43,330 nucleotides of DNA from an uncultured Lachnospiraceae bacterium. GTDB lineage: Bacteria; Bacillota; Clostridia; Lachnospirales; Lachnospiraceae. Positions 15,473-24,406 of the stretch are shown here, one piece after another. The position numbers were made by a program, and so were the translations under genes. A model generated the notes under the pieces. It did no database searches. It was not told the origin of the DNA and saw nothing but the letters and a program-made list of their open reading frames with translations. The stretch's first letter is position 1. The number at the start of each line of letters is the position of its first letter. The stretch lies in NCBI GenBank assembly GCA_910586005.1, contig CAJUHG010000016.1:1-43330 (forward strand), given 5' to 3'.

Positions 15473-16636
15473 TTATTTTATAATTCTAATTTTTAATACT
15501 CCTTCAATTCCTTTTAATTGTTCAATTGCAGTATCTGTGATTGGAGAATCAATATCCAACAAAGAATATGCATAATCTCCACGGCTTTTATTAGTCATAT
15601 CAGAAATATTAATATTATTATTTCCTAACACCGCTGTGTATTTTCCAATTAACCCTTTTGCATTTTTATGCAACAAAGCTACACGTCCAGCACTTGAGCA
15701 TACTCCCATATCACAATTTGGAAAGTTTACAGAATTGCAGATATTTCCATTTTCTAAGAAATCTCTCACTTCTTCCACTGCCATAACTGCACAATTATCC
15801 TCTGATTCTTCTGTAGAAGCCCCAAGATGTGGAATTACAATACATCCCTCTTTCCCTGCTGTAGTGCTAGTTGGAAAATCAGATACATATTTCTTTACTT
15901 TTCCTTCTTGAATAGCTTCTAAAACTGCTTCCTCATCTACTAATAGAGCTCTTGCAAAATTTAAAATAATAACTCCTTCTTTCATCTGCGCAAAAGCTTC
16001 TTTATTGAGCATCTTTTTTGTATTATCCATAAGTGGAACATGAATGGTAATATAATCACACTCACGATAGATTTGTTCTATACTATTGATATGTTTTACA
16101 CTACGTGACAAACTCCAAGCCGCTTGAACAGAAATAAATGGGTCATATCCATATACTTCCATGCCAAGATTTGTTGCTGCATTTGCTACTTTTACTCCAA
16201 TGGCTCCTAAACCAATAACACCTAATTTTTTGCCATAAATTTCACTACCAGCAAAAGATTTTTTAGCCTTTTCTGCATCTTTTCCAACGTTCTCATTTTC
16301 TTTGTTCTCTAAGACCCAGTTAATTCCACCAATCACATCACGGGCAGCCAAAAACATTCCAGCAAATACTAATTCTTTCACACCATTTGCATTTGCTCCT
16401 GGTGTATTAAATACAACAATTCCTTTTTCAGCACATTTTTCCAATGGAATATTATTGACTCCTGCTCCTGCTCTAGCAATCGCATAAAGCCCTTCTGGCA
16501 ATTCCATTTCATGCATTGCAGCACTTCTAACCAATACTGCTTGTGCTTCCTTGATATCATCAGTCTTTTTATAATCTTCACCAAATAAATCTAACCCAAC
16601 ATTTGCAATGGGATTTAAACAATGATATTGATACAT
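15473..16636 (-). CDS. serA: D-3-phosphoglycerate dehydrogenase
   Basis: It oxidises 3-phosphoglycerate to 3-phosphohydroxypyruvate with NAD, the first step of serine synthesis. The 387-residue protein has the Rossmann motif GVIGLGAIGVKVANAATNLG at about 139-158. It also has the catalytic block ending PHLGASTEES, and a short C-terminal ACT-like domain (NNNINISDMTNKSRGDYAYSLLDID) that may sense serine. It lacks the extra intervening domain of long SerA forms. GAGGAG lies inside the end of serC, 2 bases upstream, so the two are translated as neighbours on one message. It is the last gene of leuB-ilvB-serC-serA; I see no clear terminator in 15303-15472. Confidence 0.96.
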   Translation of the reverse strand: MYQYHCLNPIANVGLDLFGEDYKKTDDIKEAQAVLVRSAAMHEMELPEGLYAIARAGAGVNNIPLEKCAEKGIVVFNTPGANANGVKELVFAGMFLAARDVIGGINWVLENKENENVGKDAEKAKKSFAGSEIYGKKLGVIGLGAIGVKVANAATNLGMEVYGYDPFISVQAAWSLSRSVKHINSIEQIYRECDYITIHVPLMDNTKKMLNKEAFAQMKEGVIILNFARALLVDEEAVLEAIQEGKVKKYVSDFPTSTTAGKEGCIVIPHLGASTEESEDNCAVMAVEEVRDFLENGNICNSVNFPNCDMGVCSSAGRVALLHKNAKGLIGKYTAVLGNNNINISDMTNKSRGDYAYSLLDIDSPITDTAIEQLKGIEGVLKIRIIK

Positions 16637-16638
16637 TT

Positions 16639-17718
16639 TTAATTCTCCTCTTCAAACTTTTTCATAAATGCAACTAATTTTTCTACGCCTTCTTTAGGCA
16701 TTGCATTATAAATACTTGCGCGCATACCACCAACAGTTCTGTGACCTTTCAAATTTACAAAACCTGCTGCTTCTGCTTCTTTTACAAATTTTGCATCTAA
16801 TTCTTTATCTCCAGTAACAAATGGGATATTCATCAAAGAGCGATCTTCTTTTCTTACGGTACCTTTGAACATCTTGCTCTCGTCCAAAAAGTCATATAAA
16901 ATTTTTGCCTTTTCTTCATTGTGTTGCTTCATGGCTTCTAAACCACCCATTTTCTTTAACCATTGGAACACTTTTCCACAAACATAAATTCCATAAGCGG
17001 GTGGTGTATTATAAAGAGAATCTGCATCTGCATGTGTCTTATATTTCAACATGGTTGGTGTACCTGGTAGTGTGTCTTCTGTAATTAAATCTTCGCGTAT
17101 AATTACAATTACTACACCAGCAGGCCCAATATTTTTCTGTACTCCACCATAAATCACACCATATTTTGTAACATCTACTGGTTCTGATAAAAAGCAAGAG
17201 GATACATCAGCAACTAAGGTATGCCCTTTGGTATTTGGTAATGTCTTATATTTTGTTCCATAAATTGTGTTATTTTCACAAATATATACATAGTCTGCAT
17301 CTTCTGGGATTTCTAAATCAGAACAATCTGGAATATAAGAAAATGTTTCATCCTCAGAAGAAGCTACTTTTACTGCCTCTCCATAAATCTGTGCCTCCTG
17401 ATAAGCTTTTTTTGCCCATTGTCCAGTCACAATATATGCAGCTTTTTTATTTTTCATTAGATTCATAGGTATCATAGCAAACTGTTGAGAAGCGCCACCC
17501 TGTAAAAATAATACTTTATAATTATCTGGAATGTTCATAAGTTCTCTTAAATCAGCTTCTGCCTGTTTAATAATACTGTCATACACTTTAGAACGATGAC
17601 TCATCTCCATAACAGACATTCCACTTCCTTTATAGTCCAACATCTCCTCTGCTGCTTCAAGCAAAACTTCTTCCGGCAAAACGGCTGGTCCTGCTGAAAA
17701 ATTATAAACTCTACTCAT
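16639..17718 (-). CDS. serC: Phosphoserine aminotransferase
   Basis: This PLP enzyme converts 3-phosphohydroxypyruvate and glutamate to phosphoserine, the second step of serine synthesis. The 359-residue class V aminotransferase begins RVYNFSAGPAVLPEEVL. The PLP lysine is in the YGGVQKNIGPAGV segment, and the C-terminus has the conserved GHRTVGGMRASIYNAMP. AGGAGG lies 7 bases before the ATG, which overlaps the ilvB stop by 4 bases (translational coupling). The third enzyme, SerB, is not in view. Confidence 0.97.
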   Translation of the reverse strand: MSRVYNFSAGPAVLPEEVLLEAAEEMLDYKGSGMSVMEMSHRSKVYDSIIKQAEADLRELMNIPDNYKVLFLQGGASQQFAMIPMNLMKNKKAAYIVTGQWAKKAYQEAQIYGEAVKVASSEDETFSYIPDCSDLEIPEDADYVYICENNTIYGTKYKTLPNTKGHTLVADVSSCFLSEPVDVTKYGVIYGGVQKNIGPAGVVIVIIREDLITEDTLPGTPTMLKYKTHADADSLYNTPPAYGIYVCGKVFQWLKKMGGLEAMKQHNEEKAKILYDFLDESKMFKGTVRKEDRSLMNIPFVTGDKELDAKFVKEAEAAGFVNLKGHRTVGGMRASIYNAMPKEGVEKLVAFMKKFEEEN

Positions 17719-19403
17719 CTTTTTTCCTCCTCTTTTATATCTTCCTCACTAAAAACTTCACTAATAGCAGCCCCTGGCGCAACCATAGGCCACACTTTAT
17801 CATCGGAGTCAATGATACAATCAATTAACACCGGTATATCACTGGCAAGTGCTTGGGTAAACGCTACTTGAAATTCTTCTCTTGTTGTAGCACGATAACC
17901 TATTGCTCCCATAGCTTCTGCCAATTTTACAAAATCCACACCATCCTTTAATATGGTTGCAGAATAATGTTGTTCATAAAATAAGGTTTGCCATTGTCGC
18001 ACCATTCCCAACACATGATTGTTGACAACTACTTGTATCAAAGGCAATTTCTCACGTACTGCGGTGGCAATTTCATTCATATTCATACGGAAACAACCAT
18101 CACCAGCAATATTAATTACTTGTTTCTTAGGATTTGCCATCTGAGCTCCAATTGCTGCTCCTAAACCATATCCCATTGTTCCTAATCCACCAGAAGTAAT
18201 TAAGGTACGTGGCTTGCTATATTGATAAAATTGAGCTGCCCACATCTGATGCTGTCCAACTTCTGTTACAATAATCGCATCACCTTTTGTCTGTTTATAA
18301 ATTTCTTCCACCATAAATGGACCACTTAATCCAGTATCATGGTATTTCAAAGGATATTTTTCTTTATACTCTAAAATCTTTTTTATCCATTCCTCATGTT
18401 CTTGTTGTTCCAATTTCTGATTAAGACGCACTAAGATTTCCTTTACATCTCCAATAATATGAGCATCTGTTACAATATTTTTATTGATTTCAGCTGGATC
18501 TATATCAAACTGTAGAATCTTGGCATTCTTTGCAAATTTCTTTGCATTTCCAGTCACTCTATCACTAAATCTTACGCCTATTCCAATCAAAAGGTCACAT
18601 TCACTGACTCCATAATTAGAAGTTTTAGTTCCATGCATTCCAAGCATTCCTGTGTATAATTTATGATTTCCATCAAATGCCCCTTTTCCCATTAAAGAAT
18701 CTGCTACTGGAGCCTGTATTTTTTCCACAAATTCCAAAAGTTCTTGACTTGCCTCTGAAATTACTGCTCCACCACCTACAAATAAGTAAGGTTTTTTAGA
18801 GTTTTGAATCATTTTTATTGCTTGTTTTAAAGATTCTTCTGTTATATTTTTGGTATAGCGCTTTTCAGGTTCTATAGCAACAGAATGAAACTCTGTTTTG
18901 TTTGCTGTTACATCTTTTGGTATATCTACTAAAACCGGACCTGGTCTCCCTTTTTGTGCAATATGAAAAGCTCGACGAATCGTCTCCGCTAATTTTTCAA
19001 CCTCTTTTACAATAAAATTATGCTTGGTAATCGGTGTGGTGATTCCTGCAATATCAATTTCTTGGAAACTATCCTTTCCAAGAAGCGCTACTCCTACGTT
19101 ACAAGTAATAGCTACCATTGGAACAGAATCCATATAGGCTGTAGCAATTCCTGTTACTAAATTTGTAGCTCCTGGTCCTGAGGTTGCAAGACAGACACCT
19201 ACTTTTCCAGTAGAACGTGCATATCCATCTGCTGCATGACTTGCTCCTTGTTCATGAGATGTCAAAACATGTTTTATTTCATGTCTGTGTTTATACAATT
19301 CATCATATACATTTAAAATCTGTCCTCCCGGATAACCAAAGACAGTGTCCACACCTTGTTCTTTTAAACATTCTATAACAATCTGTGCTCCTGTCAATTG
19401 CAT
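17715..19403 (-). CDS. ilvB: Acetolactate synthase, large catalytic subunit
   Basis: It condenses two pyruvates to acetolactate, or pyruvate with 2-oxobutyrate, the first common step of valine, leucine and isoleucine synthesis. The cofactors are TPP, FAD and Mg. The 562-residue protein has the catalytic Glu in TSHEQGASHAADGYARS and the TPP/Mg motif from GDGCFRMNMNE to VVNNHVLGMVRQWQ. GYGLGAAIGAQ lies just before. Length and domain order are those of biosynthetic ALS rather than the catabolic AlsS. The start at 19403 is chosen because AGAGAGG lies about 10 bases upstream; ATG 19412 overlaps that site. No ilvN small-subunit gene is next to it, which is unusual. Confidence 0.95.
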   Translation of the reverse strand: MQLTGAQIVIECLKEQGVDTVFGYPGGQILNVYDELYKHRHEIKHVLTSHEQGASHAADGYARSTGKVGVCLATSGPGATNLVTGIATAYMDSVPMVAITCNVGVALLGKDSFQEIDIAGITTPITKHNFIVKEVEKLAETIRRAFHIAQKGRPGPVLVDIPKDVTANKTEFHSVAIEPEKRYTKNITEESLKQAIKMIQNSKKPYLFVGGGAVISEASQELLEFVEKIQAPVADSLMGKGAFDGNHKLYTGMLGMHGTKTSNYGVSECDLLIGIGVRFSDRVTGNAKKFAKNAKILQFDIDPAEINKNIVTDAHIIGDVKEILVRLNQKLEQQEHEEWIKKILEYKEKYPLKYHDTGLSGPFMVEEIYKQTKGDAIIVTEVGQHQMWAAQFYQYSKPRTLITSGGLGTMGYGLGAAIGAQMANPKKQVINIAGDGCFRMNMNEIATAVREKLPLIQVVVNNHVLGMVRQWQTLFYEQHYSATILKDGVDFVKLAEAMGAIGYRATTREEFQVAFTQALASDIPVLIDCIIDSDDKVWPMVAPGAAISEVFSEEDIKEEEKR

Positions 19404-19463
19404 ATTTTTCATTCCTCTCTTTCTAAAACAATAACAATCATTATTAGATGTCATTGCCTTTTG

Positions 19464-20576
19464 TTATATTTTTGTACCTATTTTTTCTGCAATCAGGTCT
19501 CCCATTTCTATAGTTCCCACCTGAGTCACAGATGATTTTTTCTCTTCTTCTTGAGGCATAATATCAATCGTACGAACTCCATCTTTTAATACTTGTTTTA
19601 CTGCTTCTTCCACTGCTGTGGCTTCCTGATCCAAATCAAAAGAATAACGCAACATCATTGCCGCACTTAATATTGTTGCAATTGGATTAGCAATTCCCTT
19701 TCCAGCAATATCTGGTGCAGAACCACCACTTGGTTCATACAAACCAAATTTTGTATCATTTAGACTTGCAGAAGACAGCATTCCAATGGACCCAGTTACC
19801 ATACTTGCCTCATCTGACAATATATCACCAAACATATTTTCTGTCAAAATTACATCAAATTGTTTTGGATCTTTTACTAACTGCATTGCACAGTTATCTA
19901 CCAACATATGCTCTAACGTTACTTGTGGATACTCTTTTGCCACTTCTTCTACCACTTTTCTCCAAAGTCTAGAAGAATCTAATACATTTGCCTTATCTAC
20001 ACTGGTAACTTTCTTTCTACGTTTCATAGCTATATCAAATCCACGCTTCGCAATTCTTCTTATCTCATTTTCATTATAAGTAAGTGTATCCTCTGCCGTT
20101 AGCACGCCCTCTCGTTCTTCTGTGACTCGTTTTCCAAAATATAAACCACCTGTTAATTCCCTCATAATCATCATATCAAAACCATTACCAATAATATCAT
20201 CTCTAAGGGGACAAGCTGCTTTTAATTCTTCATATAAATAAGCTGGTCTTAAATTTGCAAATAAATTTAAAGACTTACGCAATCTTAACAATCCTGCTTC
20301 TGGTCTTAGTTCTGGTGGAAGCTTATACCAAGGAGATGTTGTTGTATTTCCACCTATGGAGCCCATCAATACAGCATCTGCTGCTTGTGCCTTTGCAATG
20401 GCTTCCTCTGTTAATGGTACGCCTGTTGCATCAATAGATACTCCACCCATCAATATTTCATGATAAGAAAAGGTGTGACCATAAACCTTTCCCACCTTAT
20501 CTAATATTTTTTTTGCTTCTTGTACAATTTCTGGTCCAATTCCATCACCAGAAATCACTCCAACATTAAATTTCAT
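19464..20576 (-). CDS. leuB: 3-isopropylmalate dehydrogenase
   Basis: It oxidatively decarboxylates 3-isopropylmalate to 2-oxoisocaproate with NAD in leucine synthesis. The 370-residue protein begins FNVGVISGDGIGPEIV. It has the substrate-binding run of arginines (LLRLRKSLNLFANLRPAYL), the MRELTGGLYFG loop and the metal-binding DNCAMQLVKDP. The C-terminal nucleotide site is EPSGGSAPDIAGKGIANP. AGGAAGG precedes the ATG. It heads the leuB-ilvB-serC-serA operon; leuA, leuC and leuD are absent from the window. The leader contains structured DNA but no T-box signature. Confidence 0.97.
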   Translation of the reverse strand: MKFNVGVISGDGIGPEIVQEAKKILDKVGKVYGHTFSYHEILMGGVSIDATGVPLTEEAIAKAQAADAVLMGSIGGNTTTSPWYKLPPELRPEAGLLRLRKSLNLFANLRPAYLYEELKAACPLRDDIIGNGFDMMIMRELTGGLYFGKRVTEEREGVLTAEDTLTYNENEIRRIAKRGFDIAMKRRKKVTSVDKANVLDSSRLWRKVVEEVAKEYPQVTLEHMLVDNCAMQLVKDPKQFDVILTENMFGDILSDEASMVTGSIGMLSSASLNDTKFGLYEPSGGSAPDIAGKGIANPIATILSAAMMLRYSFDLDQEATAVEEAVKQVLKDGVRTIDIMPQEEEKKSSVTQVGTIEMGDLIAEKIGTKI

Positions 20577-20671
20577 TTTCTTCTTCCTTCCTCTTGTACG
20601 AGTACATCTTTTATTTTTATATTAAAATATTTTATGAGTGCTCATATTATTTTTTAATTATGATACATAAA

Positions 20672-20900
20672 ATATAGGAAGACACTTTTATGTGCCAAGG
20701 TCTTTCCTATATCCTATAGGGTCAAATACTCCACTGTAAACAACGGAGTATTAAAATTAAAACGCTCCAAGGCGAAGGGGATTCGTTTACGCCCTGCTTT
20801 GGTTCTTGCTGAACAAGTAGCACTGGCACTTAGCAACCTCATGGCATTCGCCAATATTCGCGCATACACACAGGGCACTTAGTGTGACTATTTGGCTTAT
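20672..20900. repeat. Structured intergenic region R4 upstream of leuB
   Basis: The gap 20577-21123 contains a hairpin with arms ATATAGGAA/TTCCTATAT (20672-20712) that shares its core with the last hairpin of the R1-R3 repeats. The hairpin AATACTCC/GGAGTATT follows (20725-20752). A GC-richer stretch to about 20900 has several short inverted words, including CTTG-CTGAA-CAAG. No reading frame, T-box or attenuator T-run is apparent. 20900-21060 is very AT-rich and may hold the operon promoter, but no single site stands out. Confidence 0.6.
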
Positions 20901-21081
20901 TACTCACAGAAATAAAAAAATTAACATTATTACTATATTATATTTACTTCTATATTTCAACTGAAAATATCATTTTTCTTTTTTATAGATATTATAATCT
21001 ACAGTTATAATTCTATTTATATTTTATTATATTAAGCTATGGAAAACAAAATTTCAGAGTCATATAGACAAGTCATAAAGG

Positions 21082-21116
21082 AAAAAGACATCCTCCGACT
21101 TTTGTCTGAGAATGCC
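21082..21116 (-). terminator. Rho-independent terminator of yajC
   Basis: The 13-base stem 21104-21116 pairs with 21087-21099 around a 4-base loop, with two G-U pairs and one mismatch. On the minus strand it is followed by five T residues. It begins 8 bases past the yajC stop. Confidence 0.85.
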
Positions 21117-21123
21117 TTCCTTT

Positions 21124-21441
21124 CTATTTATTTTCTTTTTCTGTTGCATCTTCTGGTTTTTCTACCAGTGCAATTGCGGCTTTCTGCATAGGGATACGAC
21201 AATTTTTATTATTGCCAAATTCCATAATAACTGTATCTTCTGTAATGTCAATCACCATTCCATAAAAACCACTAGTAGTTAAAACGGTATCTCCTACTGC
21301 TAATTCAGACAACATTGCATTCTTTCTTTTTGTTTCCTTCTGCTGTGGGCGTATCATCATGAAATAAAGAACTACCAACATAATAATAATCCAAATAATG
21401 GAAAAGCCCGCTGCTGCATCTGTTTGAGCTAAAATAGACAT
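21124..21441 (-). CDS. yajC: Preprotein translocase subunit YajC
   Basis: This is a 105-residue single-span membrane protein that associates with SecDF and the Sec translocon. One membrane segment lies at about 13-30 (FSIIWIIIMLVVLYFMMIRPQQ), followed by the family hallmark IRPQQKETKRKN. A small cytoplasmic beta domain containing GDTVLTTSGFYGMV follows. The charged tail is also normal. GGAGG lies 7 bases before the ATG. It follows tgt at 177 bases, the common tgt-yajC order, but secDF is not adjacent. Confidence 0.95.
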   Translation of the reverse strand: MSILAQTDAAAGFSIIWIIIMLVVLYFMMIRPQQKETKRKNAMLSELAVGDTVLTTSGFYGMVIDITEDTVIMEFGNNKNCRIPMQKAAIALVEKPEDATEKENK

Positions 21442-21618
21442 TTCTCTTCCTCCTGTTTTGTCTAAACTTTACAGACCTCTTCTTTTTTCTATCACTTATT
21501 TTTAAGCACTTATCCTATTGTACACAAAATGCAAGCTAAGGGCAAGCCATTTTCTTTGATTTATAAAAATTTAATGATATTTAAAGGGAAAATAATTGTT
21601 ATGAAACAGGATAACACA

Positions 21619-22749
21619 TTATTTTATTTGCTTCATACTATACAATTTTTCTTCTTTGTAAGATTTGAAAATTCCTTTATCTAATGCATCTCTAATTTCT
21701 TCCATCATGGTATTATAAAAATACAAATTGTGAAGAACACATAAACGCATTCCAAGCATTTCTTTTGCTTTTAACAAATGTCTAATATAAGCCCTACTAT
21801 AATGTTGGCAAGCTGGACACTGACAATTTTCTTCAATAGGTTTTACATCACGTTCATATTTTTGGTTAAAGAGGTTAATTTTTCCTTGATTGGTATATAA
21901 ATGTCCATGACGCCCATTTCGGCTAGGATACACACAGTCAAAAAAATCTACCCCTCGCTCTACACCCTCTAAAATATTTGCAGGAGTTCCCACTCCCATT
22001 AAATAAGTTGGTTTTTCTAGCGGTAAATGTGGTACTGTCACATCTAGAATATGATACATTTCCTCATGACTTTCCCCCACTGCCAATCCTCCAATTGCAT
22101 AGCCATCTAAGTCTAATTCAGCAATTTGTTTTGCATGTTCTACACGTATATCAGCAAAAATTGCTCCTTGATTTATTCCAAATAACATCTGTTGAGGATT
22201 AATAGTATCTTTTAACTGATTCAATCTTGTTAACTCTGTTTTACATCGCTTTAACCAACGAGTAGTTCTTGCAACAGACTGCTCTACATAAGAACGTTCT
22301 GCCACACTAGAAGGACACTCATCAAATGCCATCGCAATCGTTGAAGCAAGATTAGATTGAATTTGCATACTTTTTTCTGGACTCATAAAAATTTTTCTAC
22401 CATCTATATGAGAATTAAAATATACACCCTCTTCTTTTATTTTTCTAAGTTTTGCAAGAGAAAATACTTGAAATCCACCAGAATCTGTTAAAATTGGCTT
22501 ATTCCAAACCATAAATTTATGGATTCCACCCATTTCTTTTATCAGTTCATCTCCAGGACGTACATGCAAATGATACGTATTAGAAAGTTGTACTTGTGTC
22601 TTAATTTCTTGTAAATCTTGAGTAGATACTGCTCCTTTAATAGCTGCAACCGTTCCTACATTCATAAATACTGGTGTTTGTATTACTCCATGAACAGTAT
22701 GAAACTCACCACGCTTGGCATATCCTTCTCGTTTCAATAATTTATACAT
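21619..22749 (-). CDS. tgt: tRNA-guanine transglycosylase (queuine tRNA-ribosyltransferase)
   Basis: It exchanges guanine-34 of GUN-anticodon tRNAs for the queuosine precursor preQ1. The 376-residue protein shows TPVFMNVGTVAAIKG, the substrate-site Asp in LTDSGGFQVFSL and the nucleophile Asp in FDCVYPSRNGRHG. The zinc site is CQCPACQ with the His of HYSRAYIRHLL and later CVLHNLYFYN. The start at 22749 follows AAAGGA by 7 bases; an in-frame TTG six codons earlier overlaps that site. It is divergent from aroC across a 209-base gap. Confidence 0.97.
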   Translation of the reverse strand: MYKLLKREGYAKRGEFHTVHGVIQTPVFMNVGTVAAIKGAVSTQDLQEIKTQVQLSNTYHLHVRPGDELIKEMGGIHKFMVWNKPILTDSGGFQVFSLAKLRKIKEEGVYFNSHIDGRKIFMSPEKSMQIQSNLASTIAMAFDECPSSVAERSYVEQSVARTTRWLKRCKTELTRLNQLKDTINPQQMLFGINQGAIFADIRVEHAKQIAELDLDGYAIGGLAVGESHEEMYHILDVTVPHLPLEKPTYLMGVGTPANILEGVERGVDFFDCVYPSRNGRHGHLYTNQGKINLFNQKYERDVKPIEENCQCPACQHYSRAYIRHLLKAKEMLGMRLCVLHNLYFYNTMMEEIRDALDKGIFKSYKEEKLYSMKQIK

Positions 22750-22900
22750 AAATAATTCCTTTCTCAAAAAATGTGGCAGCCTTTGCTGAACATGAATAAT
22801 TGATATATTCGCTGATAGTATAACAGATTCTTTTTACTTTCTCAAGAAAAATGCTTTTCTTTTTCTAAAATGTTGATTATAATAAAGCGTAGCAGTCAAG

Positions 22901-22936
22901 AAGAATCTTTATCATTTTATGATAGAGAGTATTCTT
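22901..22936. other. Hairpin in the aroC 5' leader
   Basis: AAGAATCTTTATCAT pairs with ATGATAGAG and ATTCTT across a 3-base loop, with a 3-base bulge on one side. It ends 10 bases before the aroC ribosome site (AGGAGG). It could be a leader hairpin or an operator. I cannot tie it to a known aromatic-pathway regulator. Confidence 0.4.
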
Positions 22937-22958
22937 AAAATAAATTTAGGAGGTTTGT

Positions 22959-24086
22959 ATGGCAGGTTCAACATTTGGAACACATTTTAAAATTACTACT
23001 TGGGGAGAATCACATGGAAAGGGAATTGGTGTTGTAGTAGATGGATGTCCCGCAGGGCTTCCTTTAGAGGAAACAGATATACAAAAATATTTAAATAGAA
23101 GAAAACCTGGACAATCAAAATTTTCCACTCAAAGAAAAGAAACAGATACAATAGAAATTCTATCTGGTATTTTTGAGGGAAAAACAACTGGAACGCCTAT
23201 CAGTATGATGGTTCACAATGAAGACCAGCGTTCTAGAGATTATGGAGATATTGCTTCTTATTATCGACCAGGACATGCAGATTACACTTTTGATATGAAA
23301 TATGGGTTCAGAGATTATCGCGGTGGGGGGCGTTCCTCTGGTCGTGAGACGATTGGAAGAGTCGCTGGAGGAGCAATCGCAGCAAAAATTTTACAACAAC
23401 TTGGTATTTCTTTTCTTACTTATACTCGTTCCATTGGACCAGTTTCTATTTCTAAATCTCCAGAAGAAATTCTTTTAGAAAATCCAATAAATCTTTTGGA
23501 ACAAATTCAATCCAATCCACTATATATGCCAGATATTTCAACCTGCAAAGCAGCTCAAAGTTTTTTAGAAACATGTATGAAACAGAAAAATTCTGCTGGT
23601 GGAATTATTGAAGGTATCATCACTGGGGTTCCTGCTGGAATAGGGGAACCAGTATTTGATAAATTAGATGCCAATCTAGCAAAAGCTATTTTTTCTATTG
23701 GTGCGGTAAAAGGGTTTGAAATTGGAGATGGGTTTGCTGCGGCTTCTTCCACTGGTTTTGAGAATAATGACGCCCTTCAAACACAGCAAGGAAGAGCTAC
23801 TTTTTCTACAAATCATGCTGGTGGTATTTTAGGTGGCATTAGTAATGGATCACCTATTATATTTCGAGCTGCAATAAAACCAACTCCCTCTATTGCAGCT
23901 ACTCAACAAACTATAAATAAACATGGTGAAAATATAGAAATTTCTATTCATGGCCGTCATGACCCTATTATTGTACCAAGAGCTGTAGTTGTAGTGGAAT
24001 CTATGGCTGCTCTGACAATTTTAGATTTAATCATAGAACATATGGGAAATCGTTTAGAATATTTGAACCTCTCATCACTAAAGTGA
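22959..24086 (+). CDS. aroC: Chorismate synthase
   Basis: It converts EPSP to chorismate, the last shikimate-pathway step, using reduced FMN. The 375-residue protein has all three family signatures: GESHGKGIGVVVDGCPAG, the central DYRGGGRSSGRETIGRVAGG and, near the C-terminus, GRHDPIIVPRAVVVVE. Length is normal. AGGAGG lies 8 bases before the ATG. It stands alone on the plus strand, divergent from tgt and convergent with the lactonase. No other aromatic-pathway gene is in the window. Confidence 0.97.
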   Translation: MAGSTFGTHFKITTWGESHGKGIGVVVDGCPAGLPLEETDIQKYLNRRKPGQSKFSTQRKETDTIEILSGIFEGKTTGTPISMMVHNEDQRSRDYGDIASYYRPGHADYTFDMKYGFRDYRGGGRSSGRETIGRVAGGAIAAKILQQLGISFLTYTRSIGPVSISKSPEEILLENPINLLEQIQSNPLYMPDISTCKAAQSFLETCMKQKNSAGGIIEGIITGVPAGIGEPVFDKLDANLAKAIFSIGAVKGFEIGDGFAAASSTGFENNDALQTQQGRATFSTNHAGGILGGISNGSPIIFRAAIKPTPSIAATQQTINKHGENIEISIHGRHDPIIVPRAVVVVESMAALTILDLIIEHMGNRLEYLNLSSLK

Positions 24087-24102
24087 GAAACCAATAATAA
24101 AC

Positions 24103-24138
24103 AATTCCTCTCACTATTCTTAGATAGTGGGAGGAATT
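24103..24138. terminator. Hairpin after aroC, possible terminator
   Basis: The 15-base arms AATTCCTCTCACTAT and ATAGTGGGAGGAATT pair with one G-T, around a 6-base loop. The T-rich tail is weak on the plus strand and better on the minus strand, so termination efficiency is uncertain. It begins 17 bases after the aroC stop. Confidence 0.6.
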
Positions 24139-24150
24139 ATGTGATATGTA

Positions 24151-24402
24151 CAGGGGCGCATATGGAAATTAACTGCTACGCAGTATGAGCCTCGCACAAC
24201 GAGTAGAGGAGAAGAAGAATTTTCCCCTACTCGATTTCTTTTATAGGAAAAACCTTGTTACTGTGAAGTGTAAAAGTGCATATTTTCCTATAAAAGAAAA
24301 CTATTATGCGCACGCGTGCGAGAAGAAGATGTCACTGCGTGACCGCACGCGGCGCCTCAAAGTGCGCGCTCCTCAAGAATGAAGTGCGTGCACTTTGTTC
24401 TA
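24151..24402. repeat. Intergenic hairpin repeat, copy R3 (inverted, diverged)
   Basis: The gap 24087-24406 holds an inverted copy of the R1 family. Perfect 17-base arms TTTCTTTTATAGGAAAA (24235-24251) and TTTTCCTATAAAAGAAA (24283-24299) replace the R1 arms with paired substitutions. The GC-rich part keeps GTCAC-TGC-GTGAC, and the end pairs AAAGTGC with GCACTTT. A further hairpin (CGAGTAG ... CTACTCG, about 24199-24233) extends it on the aroC side. A 65-codon reading frame across it is a by-product of the GC-rich stems. Confidence 0.82.
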
Positions 24403-24406
24403 TATC

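Noticed and set aside
20577..21060. T-box or leucine attenuator upstream of leuB
   Set aside because: I searched by eye for the TGGNACCGCG core on the minus strand and for a terminator with T-run before the start; neither is present. The same check upstream of glyQS was also negative.
24185..24382. 65-codon plus-strand reading frame
   Set aside because: It lies wholly inside repeat R3, has no ribosome site, and its composition reflects the GC-rich hairpins.
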